From the NCBI RefSeq assembly GCF_042659445.1, contig NZ_JBHSSR010000007.1: a stretch of 36,753 bases of DNA, one strand, 5' to 3'. The DNA comes from Macrococcoides epidermidis. Lineage in GTDB: Bacteria; Bacillota; Bacilli; Staphylococcales; Staphylococcaceae. Positions 1-6,757 of the stretch are shown here, piece by piece (positions within the stretch are counted from its first letter, which is position 1; every line of letters starts with the position of its first letter). Both the position numbers and the translations under genes were made by a program. Under the pieces are notes generated by a model, which saw only the letters and a list, made by a program, of their open reading frames with translations, was not told where the DNA came from and did not search any database.

Positions 1-61
1 ACGGTAATCACTTACCGCAGGATTTTAAGTCCTGTGCGTCTGCCAGTTCCGCCACCCCGGC
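1..61 (-). tRNA. tRNA-Leu (TAA anticodon), 3' part cut by window edge
   Basis: On the minus strand the gene starts GCCGGGGTGGCGGAA and carries the long D-arm typical of tRNA-Leu. The anticodon loop reads ACTTAAAAT, giving anticodon TAA, and the beginning of the long variable arm (GGTAAGTGATTACC) is visible. The T arm, acceptor 3' strand and CCA lie outside the window. It is the last visible member of a Thr-Lys-Gly-Leu run, an order also known downstream of a rRNA operon in S. aureus. Confidence 0.95.
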
Positions 62-76
62 ATTTAATTTTCTTAA

Positions 77-151
77 TGGAGCGAAAGACGGGATTCGAAC
101 CCGCGACCCCAACCTTGGCAAGGTTGTATTCTACCACTGAACTACTTTCGC
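77..151 (-). tRNA. tRNA-Gly (GCC anticodon)
   Basis: This is a complete cloverleaf on the minus strand. The acceptor GCGAAAG pairs with CTTTCGC, the anticodon stem-loop is CAACCTTGCCAAGGTTG with anticodon GCC, the T arm contains GGTTCGAATCC, and CCA is encoded (77-79). It lies 15 bases before tRNA-Leu and is presumably processed from the same transcript. Confidence 0.97.
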
Positions 152-176
152 ATATTAAGTTTTAATATTAAAATAA

Positions 177-252
177 TGGTGAGCCATAGAGGATTCGAAC
201 CTCTGACCCTTTGATTAAAAGTCAAATGCTCTACCAACTGAGCTAATGGCTC
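177..252 (-). tRNA. tRNA-Lys (TTT anticodon)
   Basis: This is a complete cloverleaf on the minus strand. The acceptor GAGCCAT pairs with ATGGCTC, the D arm is AGCTCAGTTGGTAGAGC, the anticodon loop CTTTTAA gives anticodon TTT, the T loop is GTTCGAATC, and CCA is encoded at 177-179. It sits between the broken tRNA-Thr and tRNA-Gly. Confidence 0.97.
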
Positions 253-259
253 AAAGAAA

Positions 260-300
260 TGGTGCCGGAAAAAGGACTTGAACCCTCAACCTACTGATTA
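260..300 (-). pseudogene. tRNA-Thr (TGT) 3' half, truncated at an ambiguous base
   Basis: Only the 3' part of a tRNA is present: the end of the anticodon arm (TAATCAGT), variable loop, T arm (GGGTTCAAGTCC), acceptor 3' strand CCGGC, discriminator A and CCA. It resembles tRNA-Thr(TGT), and the break falls in the anticodon exactly where base 301 is N. The sequence beyond N is not tRNA. This is more likely an assembly join than a real pseudogene, because the missing half would be expected after an omitted rRNA operon. Confidence 0.75.
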
Positions 301-351
301 NTTTCAATACTTATATAAGTATAACAGCTTCGAAGATTATTTCAATAGTAA

Positions 352-380
352 ATTTTACACTGCGTTCATGAACTTTACAA
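352..380 (-). promoter_or_regulatory. rRNA-type promoter P2
   Basis: On the minus strand TTGTAA (375-380) and TAAAAT (352-357) are separated by exactly 17 bases. The spacer contains the palindrome GTTCATGAAC. It lies downstream of a stronger promoter with the same spacing, the tandem layout usual for rRNA operons. It points toward the N at 301 and the tRNA cluster. Confidence 0.6.
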
Positions 381-425
381 TTGATTAACTTTCTTAATAT
401 GTTACTCGTTGTAAGCGACTTTTTA

Positions 426-454
426 ATAATACGCAATTTGAATTGCAAAGTCAA
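426..454 (-). promoter_or_regulatory. rRNA-type promoter P1
   Basis: On the minus strand TTGACT (449-454) and TATTAT (426-431) are separated by 17 bases, a strong sigma-A promoter. It starts about 70 bases beyond the lysS terminator and drives transcription leftward. The roughly 120-base region between it and base 301 has no ORF and reads like a rRNA operon leader. Confidence 0.7.
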
Positions 455-520
455 CGCTTTTTCTTTATTTTTTTCTATTTTTTAAAAGAAAGTAAATTCT
501 GATAATTTTTACAGAATAAA

Positions 521-561
521 AAAGGCTCTAAATCCTTGATAAATAAGGATTTAGAGCCTTT
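521..561 (-). terminator. Intrinsic terminator of the fol-dus-lysS operon
   Basis: The arms AAAGGCTCTAAATCCTT (521-537) and AAGGATTTAGAGCCTTT (545-561) form a 17-bp perfect stem with a 7-base loop. On the minus strand the stem is followed by TTTTATTC. It lies just after the lysS stop codon. Confidence 0.93.
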
Positions 562-574
562 GAGTAGAATTTAA

Positions 575-2062
575 TTATTTATGTCGCATGTAAGGGAATA
601 ATAATACGTCACGAATAGATGCACTGTTTGTAAGCAGCATGACTAAACGGTCAATACCAATTCCTAATCCACCTGTTGGCGGCATACCATATTCTAATGC
701 TTCAATGTAATCTTCATCCATCTCATGTGCTTCATCATTACCTGCAGCTTTTTCTTCCATTTGTGCTAAGAAACGTTGTTTTTGATCGATTGGATCGTTT
801 AATTCTGTAAATGCATTTGCATGCTCACGACGTACGATAAATAATTCAAAACGATCTGTAAAACGTGGATCTTCTGGATTTTGTTTTGCAAGTGGTGACA
901 CTTCTACAGGATGTCCGAAAATAAATGTCGGCTGTACTAAGTTTTCTTCTACTTTTTGTTCGAAGAATTCATTTAAGATGTGACCGTATTTCATATTCGG
1001 TTTAACTTCAACACCGTGTTCTTTAGCAAGACTATGTGCTTCTTCATCAGTTTTCACTTCGTAGAAATCAACACCTGTGTATTCTTTAACAGCATCAACC
1101 ATATGCCATCTGCGCCATTTTGGTGCTAAGTTAATTTGTTCGCCTGCATAATCAACAGTTGTAGAACCTGTAACTTTCTCAGCAATATGCGCTACCATTT
1201 CTTCTGTTAAATCCATAATATCGTTATAGTCTGCATACGCTTCGTATAGTTCAATCATCGTAAACTCAGGGTTGTGTCGTGTCGAAATACCTTCATTACG
1301 GAATACGCGACCGATTTCATATACTTTTTCTAATCCACCAACGATTAAACGTTTTAAGTGTAATTCAATTGCAATACGCATATAAAGTTCCATATCTAAT
1401 GCATTATGATGCGTCACGAATGGACGTGCTGCAGCTCCACCCGCGATAGTATGCATCATAGGTGTTTCTACTTCTAAGAAACCTTTCGCATTTAAGTAAC
1501 TACGCATTTCCTGAATGATTTTACTACGTGTAATGAAAGTTTGCGTTGATTCTTCACTTGTGATTAAGTCTAAATAGCGTTGACGATAACGTTGTTCAAC
1601 GTCCTGTAATCCGTGGAATTTATCAGGTAATGGACGAAGAGCTTTTGATAACAGTGTAAACGACTTCGCTTTTACAGAAAGTTCTCCAGTGTTCGTTTTG
1701 AACATCACACCTTCAATACCGACGATATCGCCTAAATCAGCATTGTTCCATAACTCAAACTGTTCATCACCTACAGCATCTTTACGCACATAAATTTGAA
1801 TTTGACCATCTAAATCTTTAACGTGAGCAAACCCAGCTTTACCTTTACCACGTTTTGTCATAATACGACCAGCGAAAGAAACTTTTGATTCTTCCTCTTT
1901 ATCATGCAATTCTTCTTTAGAAAAAGCATCCCAATCTGCTTTTAACGAAGCAGATGTCGCTGTTCTTACGAATTTTTGACCAAATGGATCAATCCCCTGG
2001 TCTAATAAATCTTGCATTTTTTGACGACGTACCAACATTTGGTCGTTTAATTCTTCTGACAT
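575..2062 (-). CDS. lysS: Lysyl-tRNA synthetase, class II
   Basis: LysS charges tRNA-Lys in the cytoplasm. The 495-residue protein has an N-terminal OB-fold anticodon-binding domain (about residues 60-150) and a class II catalytic core. Motif 2 is seen in GISTRHNPEF (about 262-271) and motif 3 in GGLGIGIDRL near the C terminus. The ATG at 2062 is chosen because AAGGAG (2072-2077 on the opposite strand) precedes it by 9 bases and the protein then begins MSEEL; an upstream in-frame extension lies within dus. The gap from the dus stop is only 4 bases, so the pair is co-transcribed and probably translationally coupled. A strong terminator follows. Confidence 0.97.
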   Translation of the reverse strand: MSEELNDQMLVRRQKMQDLLDQGIDPFGQKFVRTATSASLKADWDAFSKEELHDKEEESKVSFAGRIMTKRGKGKAGFAHVKDLDGQIQIYVRKDAVGDEQFELWNNADLGDIVGIEGVMFKTNTGELSVKAKSFTLLSKALRPLPDKFHGLQDVEQRYRQRYLDLITSEESTQTFITRSKIIQEMRSYLNAKGFLEVETPMMHTIAGGAAARPFVTHHNALDMELYMRIAIELHLKRLIVGGLEKVYEIGRVFRNEGISTRHNPEFTMIELYEAYADYNDIMDLTEEMVAHIAEKVTGSTTVDYAGEQINLAPKWRRWHMVDAVKEYTGVDFYEVKTDEEAHSLAKEHGVEVKPNMKYGHILNEFFEQKVEENLVQPTFIFGHPVEVSPLAKQNPEDPRFTDRFELFIVRREHANAFTELNDPIDQKQRFLAQMEEKAAGNDEAHEMDEDYIEALEYGMPPTGGLGIGIDRLVMLLTNSASIRDVLLFPYMRHK

Positions 2063-2066
2063 TTCA

Positions 2067-3080
2067 TTACACTCCTTCTGCGATTTTAGATTCTTCATTT
2101 TTCTCTGCTTCAATGATATATGCTTCGAATGATTTAAGTATATCAACTAATTCGTCGCGTGTCTCAGCTTGATTGATTAACTTACGTGCTTTACCATTAC
2201 CACGAATCCCTTTTAAATACCATGATGCATGTTTACGCATTTCCATTACAGCTACTTTTTCACCTTTTAATTCAATTAAACGGTCTAGATGAAGCGTTGC
2301 AACTTTCATCTTCTCTGAAATATGCGGCTCAGGCATTAATTCACCTGTTTCCAGATAATGCACAGTACGATATATCATCCAAGGATTTCCTAATGCTTCA
2401 CGACCAATCATTACCGCATCAACACCTGTTTCATCAAGCATCTTCTTCGCAAGCTCCGGACTCGTTACATCACCGTTACCGATAACAGGAATACTCACCG
2501 CTTCTTTTACTTGGCGAATAACATCCCAGTCTGCATGACCTTCATACATTTGGACACGTGTTCTACCGTGCACTGCAATTGCAGATGCCCCAGCTTTTTC
2601 AATCATCTTTGCATTTTCTACAGCATAAATATGTTCATCATCCCAACCAATACGCATCTTTACAGTAACTGGTTTGTTCACTGCTTCAACAACTGCTGAC
2701 ACCATTTCATAAATTTTAGGTGGGTCAAGCAACCATCTTGCACCTGCTTCACATTTAATAATCTTTGAAACAGGACATCCCATATTAATATCGATAATAT
2801 CTGCTGTTGTATTTTGATCAACATATTTAGCCGCTTCGACTAACGTTTCTTTCTCTCCACCGAATATCTGTAACGATAACGGTCTTTCATTCTCATCAAT
2901 ATAAAGCATTTTCATCGTCTTTTCATTATTGAAAAGAATCGCTTTATCACTTACCATTTCAGCGCATACTAAACCTGCACCAAATTCTTTTACTGTTAAT
3001 CTAAACGCCGCATTACACACACCAGCCATCGGTGCGAGCACAACTTTATTGTTTATTTCAATATCTCCAATTTTCCACAT
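2067..3080 (-). CDS. dus: tRNA-dihydrouridine synthase, DusB/NifR3 family
   Basis: Dus is an FMN- and NADPH-dependent enzyme that reduces uridines in the tRNA D loop. The 337-residue sequence shows the FMN-binding start APMAGV (about 16-21), the catalytic cysteine in INMGCP (about residue 102), HGRTR and the phosphate-binding IGREALGNPW. The weak Shine-Dalgarno GAGGG lies before ATG 3080. It is sandwiched between folK (10-base gap) and lysS (4-base gap), the position of dusB (yacF) in B. subtilis. From memory S. aureus lacks the gene at this place, so it helps place the organism. Confidence 0.93.
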   Translation of the reverse strand: MWKIGDIEINNKVVLAPMAGVCNAAFRLTVKEFGAGLVCAEMVSDKAILFNNEKTMKMLYIDENERPLSLQIFGGEKETLVEAAKYVDQNTTADIIDINMGCPVSKIIKCEAGARWLLDPPKIYEMVSAVVEAVNKPVTVKMRIGWDDEHIYAVENAKMIEKAGASAIAVHGRTRVQMYEGHADWDVIRQVKEAVSIPVIGNGDVTSPELAKKMLDETGVDAVMIGREALGNPWMIYRTVHYLETGELMPEPHISEKMKVATLHLDRLIELKGEKVAVMEMRKHASWYLKGIRGNGKARKLINQAETRDELVDILKSFEAYIIEAEKNEESKIAEGV

Positions 3081-3090
3081 ATGTTTACCC

Positions 3091-3567
3091 TCACTTATAA
3101 ATTCTTACATCCGGGTCCAAAGTTACAATATCACTTATCTTTTTATTTAATACTGGATGAATTGCCTGAGGGGCAATTTCATTCAGAGGAATTAATACAA
3201 AACTTCTCTCATGCATAAATGGATGTGGTACTTTTAATCGCTCACTATCCATTACTAAATCACCAAACAATACAATATCTAAATCGATTGTTCTCGGTCC
3301 CCAGTGAATCTTACGGACACGATTGAGCTTTAATTCAATTGATTGAATCCCATCCAATAACTCAATCGGTGATAAATTGGTTTCTAGTGCGACAACGCCA
3401 TTCAAAAAGTCATCTTGTTCAACACCACCGACTGGCGCTGTTTCATATAAACTTGAAATCTTCGTCACCTTTGTCTCTGGAAGTGTATTTAACAAGTTCA
3501 ATGCATCGTTAATTTGTCGTTCTCTATCACCCATATTACTGCCAAAGCTTAAATATACTATCGTCAT
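3091..3567 (-). CDS. folK: 6-hydroxymethyl-7,8-dihydropterin pyrophosphokinase (HPPK)
   Basis: FolK transfers pyrophosphate from ATP to hydroxymethyl-dihydropterin, the step before dihydropteroate synthase. The 158-residue length is normal. The N terminus IVYLSFGSNMGDR and the signature GPRTIDLDIVLFGD (about 101-114) are the HPPK hallmarks. The start codon follows GAGG by 5 bases and begins 2 bases after the folB stop. It is the third folate gene of the folP-folB-folK set. Confidence 0.97.
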   Translation of the reverse strand: MTIVYLSFGSNMGDRERQINDALNLLNTLPETKVTKISSLYETAPVGGVEQDDFLNGVVALETNLSPIELLDGIQSIELKLNRVRKIHWGPRTIDLDIVLFGDLVMDSERLKVPHPFMHERSFVLIPLNEIAPQAIHPVLNKKISDIVTLDPDVRIYK

Positions 3568-3569
3568 AA

Positions 3570-3926
3570 CTACCTCGTTCTATGAATTTCTACACCTACA
3601 CCATCATACACACCTGGTATTGGTGGATTCATTTTTGTAATTTTGACTTTTAAGGCCATTATCTGATTATAGTGACTGAAGAGTATTTTTGCAATACGTT
3701 CAGCTACATGTTCTAATAATTTTGACTGAATAGACATTTCCGTCTTAATATCTTCATAAACTAATCCATAGTTCACGGTATGTTCAAGCTCATCTGTTTC
3801 GCCTGCTTTTTTTAAATCTACATCAAGCTCAACATCAACGATAAATATTTGTCCTATTTGATTCTCCGCTTCAAACACACCATGATATGCATAAAATTGC
3901 ATACCCATTAAAAATATTTTATCCAT
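3570..3926 (-). CDS. folB: Dihydroneopterin aldolase
   Basis: FolB cleaves dihydroneopterin to hydroxymethyl-dihydropterin and glycolaldehyde. The 118-residue protein has the family start KIFLMGMQFYAYHGVFE and the C-terminal KITKMNPPIPG segment of this small octameric fold. ATG 3926 follows AAGGAG. The first 8 bases overlap the end of folP, which indicates translational coupling. Confidence 0.96.
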   Translation of the reverse strand: MDKIFLMGMQFYAYHGVFEAENQIGQIFIVDVELDVDLKKAGETDELEHTVNYGLVYEDIKTEMSIQSKLLEHVAERIAKILFSHYNQIMALKVKITKMNPPIPGVYDGVGVEIHRTR

Positions 3927-4710
3927 TGTAGTCTCCTTTAAGTTGATCCATCACTTTAATAAAGCGCGCATTCATTTGTACATTATGAACGCGAACAGCA
4001 TCGACACCTGCATTAATTCCAATTGCAGTAGTCGCCAGTGTACCTTCGTCACGTTCAATCGGTGTCGTTTCTCCACCTAGCAGCTCTTTCACCATACGCT
4101 TACGACTTGTTGCAAGCAGCACTTTATAATCCAGCGCAACTAGTTCATCTAAACGATGCATCACGTGGATTTCCTGTTCGCGAGACTTGGCAAATCCGAT
4201 ACCTGGATCAATCCATATTTTATCACGTTCAATGCCAATCTTTAGCGCTTTATTCGCCTGCGTACATAAATCGGTCACCATATGTTCCATAATGTCGCCA
4301 ACAACTTCTTCTTTTGCATTATGCATTAAAATTATTTCGGCATTATATTTTTTTACGACTTCAAATATGTTCGGATCATATTTCCCGGCCCATTGGTCAT
4401 TAATGATATGCGCACCGTGCTGAAGCGCTGCTTCTGCGACCTCACTTCTAAAAGTATCGACAGAAATAAGCGCATCGACATCTTTAATCACCTTCAATAC
4501 CGGTACGACACGATTCAATTCTTCTTCTACAGAAATCTCACTATAACCAGGACGCGTTGAGTAGCCACCAATATCAATAATGTTAGCACCTTGTGCTATC
4601 ATTTCATGCACGCGTGCTACAGCATTTTCAACGACGTTATATTGCCCACCATCAGAAAATGAATCAGGTGTTACATTTAGAATTCCCATTACTAATGTCT
4701 GCTTCATCAT
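3919..4710 (-). CDS. folP: Dihydropteroate synthase (sulfonamide target)
   Basis: FolP condenses hydroxymethyl-dihydropterin pyrophosphate with p-aminobenzoate and is the target of sulfonamides. The pterin-binding MGILNVTPDSFSDGG stands at the N terminus, followed by GGYSTRPG, and ATSRK lies in the second half. The open frame extends to a GTG at 4722, but that codon overlaps the GGAGG ribosome-binding site, so ATG 4710 (or 4707) is the real start, giving 263 residues. It is the first gene of the fol-dus-lysS operon. No pabA/B/C genes adjoin it, unlike in B. subtilis. Confidence 0.96.
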   Translation of the reverse strand: MMKQTLVMGILNVTPDSFSDGGQYNVVENAVARVHEMIAQGANIIDIGGYSTRPGYSEISVEEELNRVVPVLKVIKDVDALISVDTFRSEVAEAALQHGAHIINDQWAGKYDPNIFEVVKKYNAEIILMHNAKEEVVGDIMEHMVTDLCTQANKALKIGIERDKIWIDPGIGFAKSREQEIHVMHRLDELVALDYKVLLATSRKRMVKELLGGETTPIERDEGTLATTAIGINAGVDAVRVHNVQMNARFIKVMDQLKGDYNG

Positions 4711-4736
4711 TTTTACCTCCACAGTATATTCATTTC

Positions 4737-4745
4737 ATTATAACA
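4737..4745 (-). promoter_or_regulatory. Extended -10 promoter for the folP operon
   Basis: On the minus strand TGTTATAAT is a perfect extended -10 (TGnTATAAT), lying between the cysK terminator and the folP ribosome-binding site. No good -35 hexamer is visible 17 bases upstream, as is common for extended -10 promoters. Confidence 0.6.
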
Positions 4746-4765
4746 AATTTACTATAATAAAAATA

Positions 4766-4790
4766 AGACCGAGACTTGTTGTCTCAGTCT
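4766..4790 (-). terminator. Intrinsic terminator of cysK
   Basis: In the minus-strand RNA GACUGAGAC pairs with GUCUCGGUC around the loop AACAA, with one G-U pair. The stem is followed by TTATTTTTATT. It separates cysK from the folate operon. Confidence 0.85.
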
Positions 4791-4803
4791 ATAATGATAT
4801 GAA

Positions 4804-5739
4804 TTAGTCCTGAAGGTTCGCAAATAAAGGTGTTGATAAGTAACGCTCTCCGTTACTTGGTAAAATTGCTACGACATTCTTACCACTACCTAATTCAACC
4901 GCTTTATCTATTGCCGCTTTAATTGCTGCTCCAGAAGAAATACCAGCTAATATCCCTTCTTTACGTGCTACTAAACGACTTGTCTCCATCGCTTCTTCGT
5001 TTGTAACTTGCATAATACCTGTGTACATATCAGTATTTAATGTTTTTGGAACAAATCCTGCACCAATTCCCTGAATTTTATGCGGTCCTGGTTGTCCTCC
5101 ACTTAATACTGGTGAATCAGTTGGTTCTACTGCAATAATTTCAACATCAGGATTATGTTCTTTTAATACAGCACCGGCTCCTGACAAAGTACCACCCGTA
5201 CCAACACCTGAAATAAATGCATCAATCGATAAGCCTTCCATTGCATTAACAATTTCAGGACCTGTTGTTAATCTGTGCACTTCAGGATTCGACATATTCT
5301 CGAATTGTTGTGGCATAAAGTAACCGTGCTCATCTTTTAGTTCGTTTGCTTTTGCAATCGCACCTTTCATACCTTCAGCACCCGGTGTTAATACTAACGT
5401 TGCACCGTATGCTTTCAGTAATGTACGACGTTCCTGACTCATCGTATCAGGCATCACTAAAGTAGCTTTGTAACCTTTTGCTGCAGCAACCATCGCTAAA
5501 CCAATCCCTGTATTACCTGATGTCGGCTCTACAATGTTATCTCCTTGTTTAATGATACCTTCTTTTTCAGCAGCTTCGATCATCGCTAATGCAATTCTAT
5601 CCTTCACTGAACTACCTGGATTTTGATATTCTAATTTCACATATACATCTGCTGCACCTTCTGGTACAACATTATTTAATTTCACTAATGGCGTATTTCC
5701 AATTAAATCAGTAACGCGTTCTACTCTTAATGACATCAT
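4804..5739 (-). CDS. cysK: Cysteine synthase (O-acetylserine sulfhydrylase)
   Basis: CysK makes cysteine from O-acetylserine and sulfide using pyridoxal phosphate. NTPLVKL starts the protein, the PLP lysine lies in NPGSSVKDR, the substrate loop is PTSGNTG, and GTGGT binds the PLP phosphate; the C terminus has GISSGAA. The frame opens at a TTG inside the GGAGGGG ribosome-binding site, so ATG 5739 (or the next ATG, 5736) is preferred, giving 311 residues. It is monocistronic by its own promoter region and terminator. A CymR-like sequence lies upstream. Confidence 0.96.
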   Translation of the reverse strand: MMSLRVERVTDLIGNTPLVKLNNVVPEGAADVYVKLEYQNPGSSVKDRIALAMIEAAEKEGIIKQGDNIVEPTSGNTGIGLAMVAAAKGYKATLVMPDTMSQERRTLLKAYGATLVLTPGAEGMKGAIAKANELKDEHGYFMPQQFENMSNPEVHRLTTGPEIVNAMEGLSIDAFISGVGTGGTLSGAGAVLKEHNPDVEIIAVEPTDSPVLSGGQPGPHKIQGIGAGFVPKTLNTDMYTGIMQVTNEEAMETSRLVARKEGILAGISSGAAIKAAIDKAVELGSGKNVVAILPSNGERYLSTPLFANLQD

Positions 5740-5776
5740 ATTCCCCTCCAAATTGTAAAATTATTCTTACTTTTTT

Positions 5777-5792
5777 CATCGGAATAAGTATA
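5777..5792 (-). promoter_or_regulatory. Candidate cysK promoter with CymR-like GGAAT element
   Basis: On the minus strand TATACT (5787-5792) is a plausible -10 with a weak -35. On the plus strand ATCGGAATA (5778-5786) overlaps the expected transcription start. It resembles the conserved ATNGGAATT core of the box bound by the cysteine-metabolism repressor CymR in Bacillus and Staphylococcus; the other half of the box matches poorly. Confidence 0.3.
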
Positions 5793-5824
5793 TCAAAATT
5801 AACATTTAAATAAAAATAATCCGT

Positions 5825-6697
5825 TTACGCGATGATGCTGCGTAACTCTTCAGGTGTAAAGTGATATTTCTCACGACAGAAATGACATTCAACTTCTGCG
5901 CCACCATCTTCTGCGATCATGGATTCAACTTCTGCTTCACCTAAACCTTTAATTGCAGTTAAGAACTTTTCTTTACCACAGTTACATTTAAACTCGATTG
6001 GCATCGTATCGATAATACGAATATTATCTTCACCCAATATCTCTTCTAAAATTTGTTCAGGTGATAAACCTTTATCAATCAGATTAGAGATAGGTTCCAT
6101 ATTGTTAATGCGTTCTTCTAAAAAAGAAATCGTTTCTTCGCTGGCAAATGGCAATAACTGAATAATAAATCCACCGGCTGCCTGTGTTAATTCTTCAGGT
6201 GTACATAACACGCCTAAGCCAACTGCTGCGGGTACCTGTTCGCTTGTCGCAAAATAGTATGCAAAATCTTCTGCGATTTCTCCGTTATGAATTTCCGTTG
6301 ACCCAGTAAAATAATCTCGCATACCGATATCTTTAACAACATTGATATAACCACTGCGTCCTACCGCTTCACCAACATCCATTTTACCTGGTCTAATCGA
6401 TTCCACCTGTACATGAGGGTTTTGTACATAACCACGTACTTCACCTTTTGCATTTGCGTCAACAACAATCTGACCAAGGGGTCCGCCACCGTTAATTGTT
6501 ATTGTTAATTTCTCTTCATTCTTAAGCATTGCGCCCATCATTGAACCTACTGTTAATGTACGTCCAAGCGCAGCTGTGCCAACACGCCACGTATCATGTT
6601 TTTCTCTTGCAGTTTCCACTAAATTTGTTGTTCTTACACTAAATGCACGCACTTCATCATTAAATGCTAATGCTCTTACTAAATAATCTTTTGTCAT
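5825..6697 (-). CDS. hslO: Redox-regulated holdase chaperone Hsp33
   Basis: Hsp33 is a cytoplasmic chaperone that becomes an active holdase when oxidised. The C-terminal zinc-binding redox switch is intact: CNC at about residues 238-240 and CHFC at about 271-274. The 290-residue length is typical. ATG 6697 follows AAGGAG by 7 bases. The ftsH terminator stem ends only about 20 bases upstream, so expression seems to depend on read-through from ftsH. Confidence 0.97.
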   Translation of the reverse strand: MTKDYLVRALAFNDEVRAFSVRTTNLVETAREKHDTWRVGTAALGRTLTVGSMMGAMLKNEEKLTITINGGGPLGQIVVDANAKGEVRGYVQNPHVQVESIRPGKMDVGEAVGRSGYINVVKDIGMRDYFTGSTEIHNGEIAEDFAYYFATSEQVPAAVGLGVLCTPEELTQAAGGFIIQLLPFASEETISFLEERINNMEPISNLIDKGLSPEQILEEILGEDNIRIIDTMPIEFKCNCGKEKFLTAIKGLGEAEVESMIAEDGGAEVECHFCREKYHFTPEELRSIIA

Positions 6698-6717
6698 TGT
6701 TTTTCTCCTTTTAAAAA

Positions 6718-6752
6718 GAGGCGGAATCGAAGCAATGCTTCTTCTCCGCCTC
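6718..6752 (-). terminator. Intrinsic terminator between ftsH and hslO
   Basis: The outer stem GAGGCGGA/TCCGCCTC encloses an inner GAAGC/GCTTC stem-loop. On the minus strand it is followed by TTTTT and directly by AAAAGGAG, the hslO ribosome-binding site. It lies right after the ftsH stop codon. Confidence 0.88.
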
Positions 6753-6757
6753 CTATT

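Noticed and set aside
260..300. Integration of a mobile element into tRNA-Thr
   Set aside because: No integrase, direct repeat or foreign gene is nearby, and the break coincides with an N, so an assembly join is the simpler reading.
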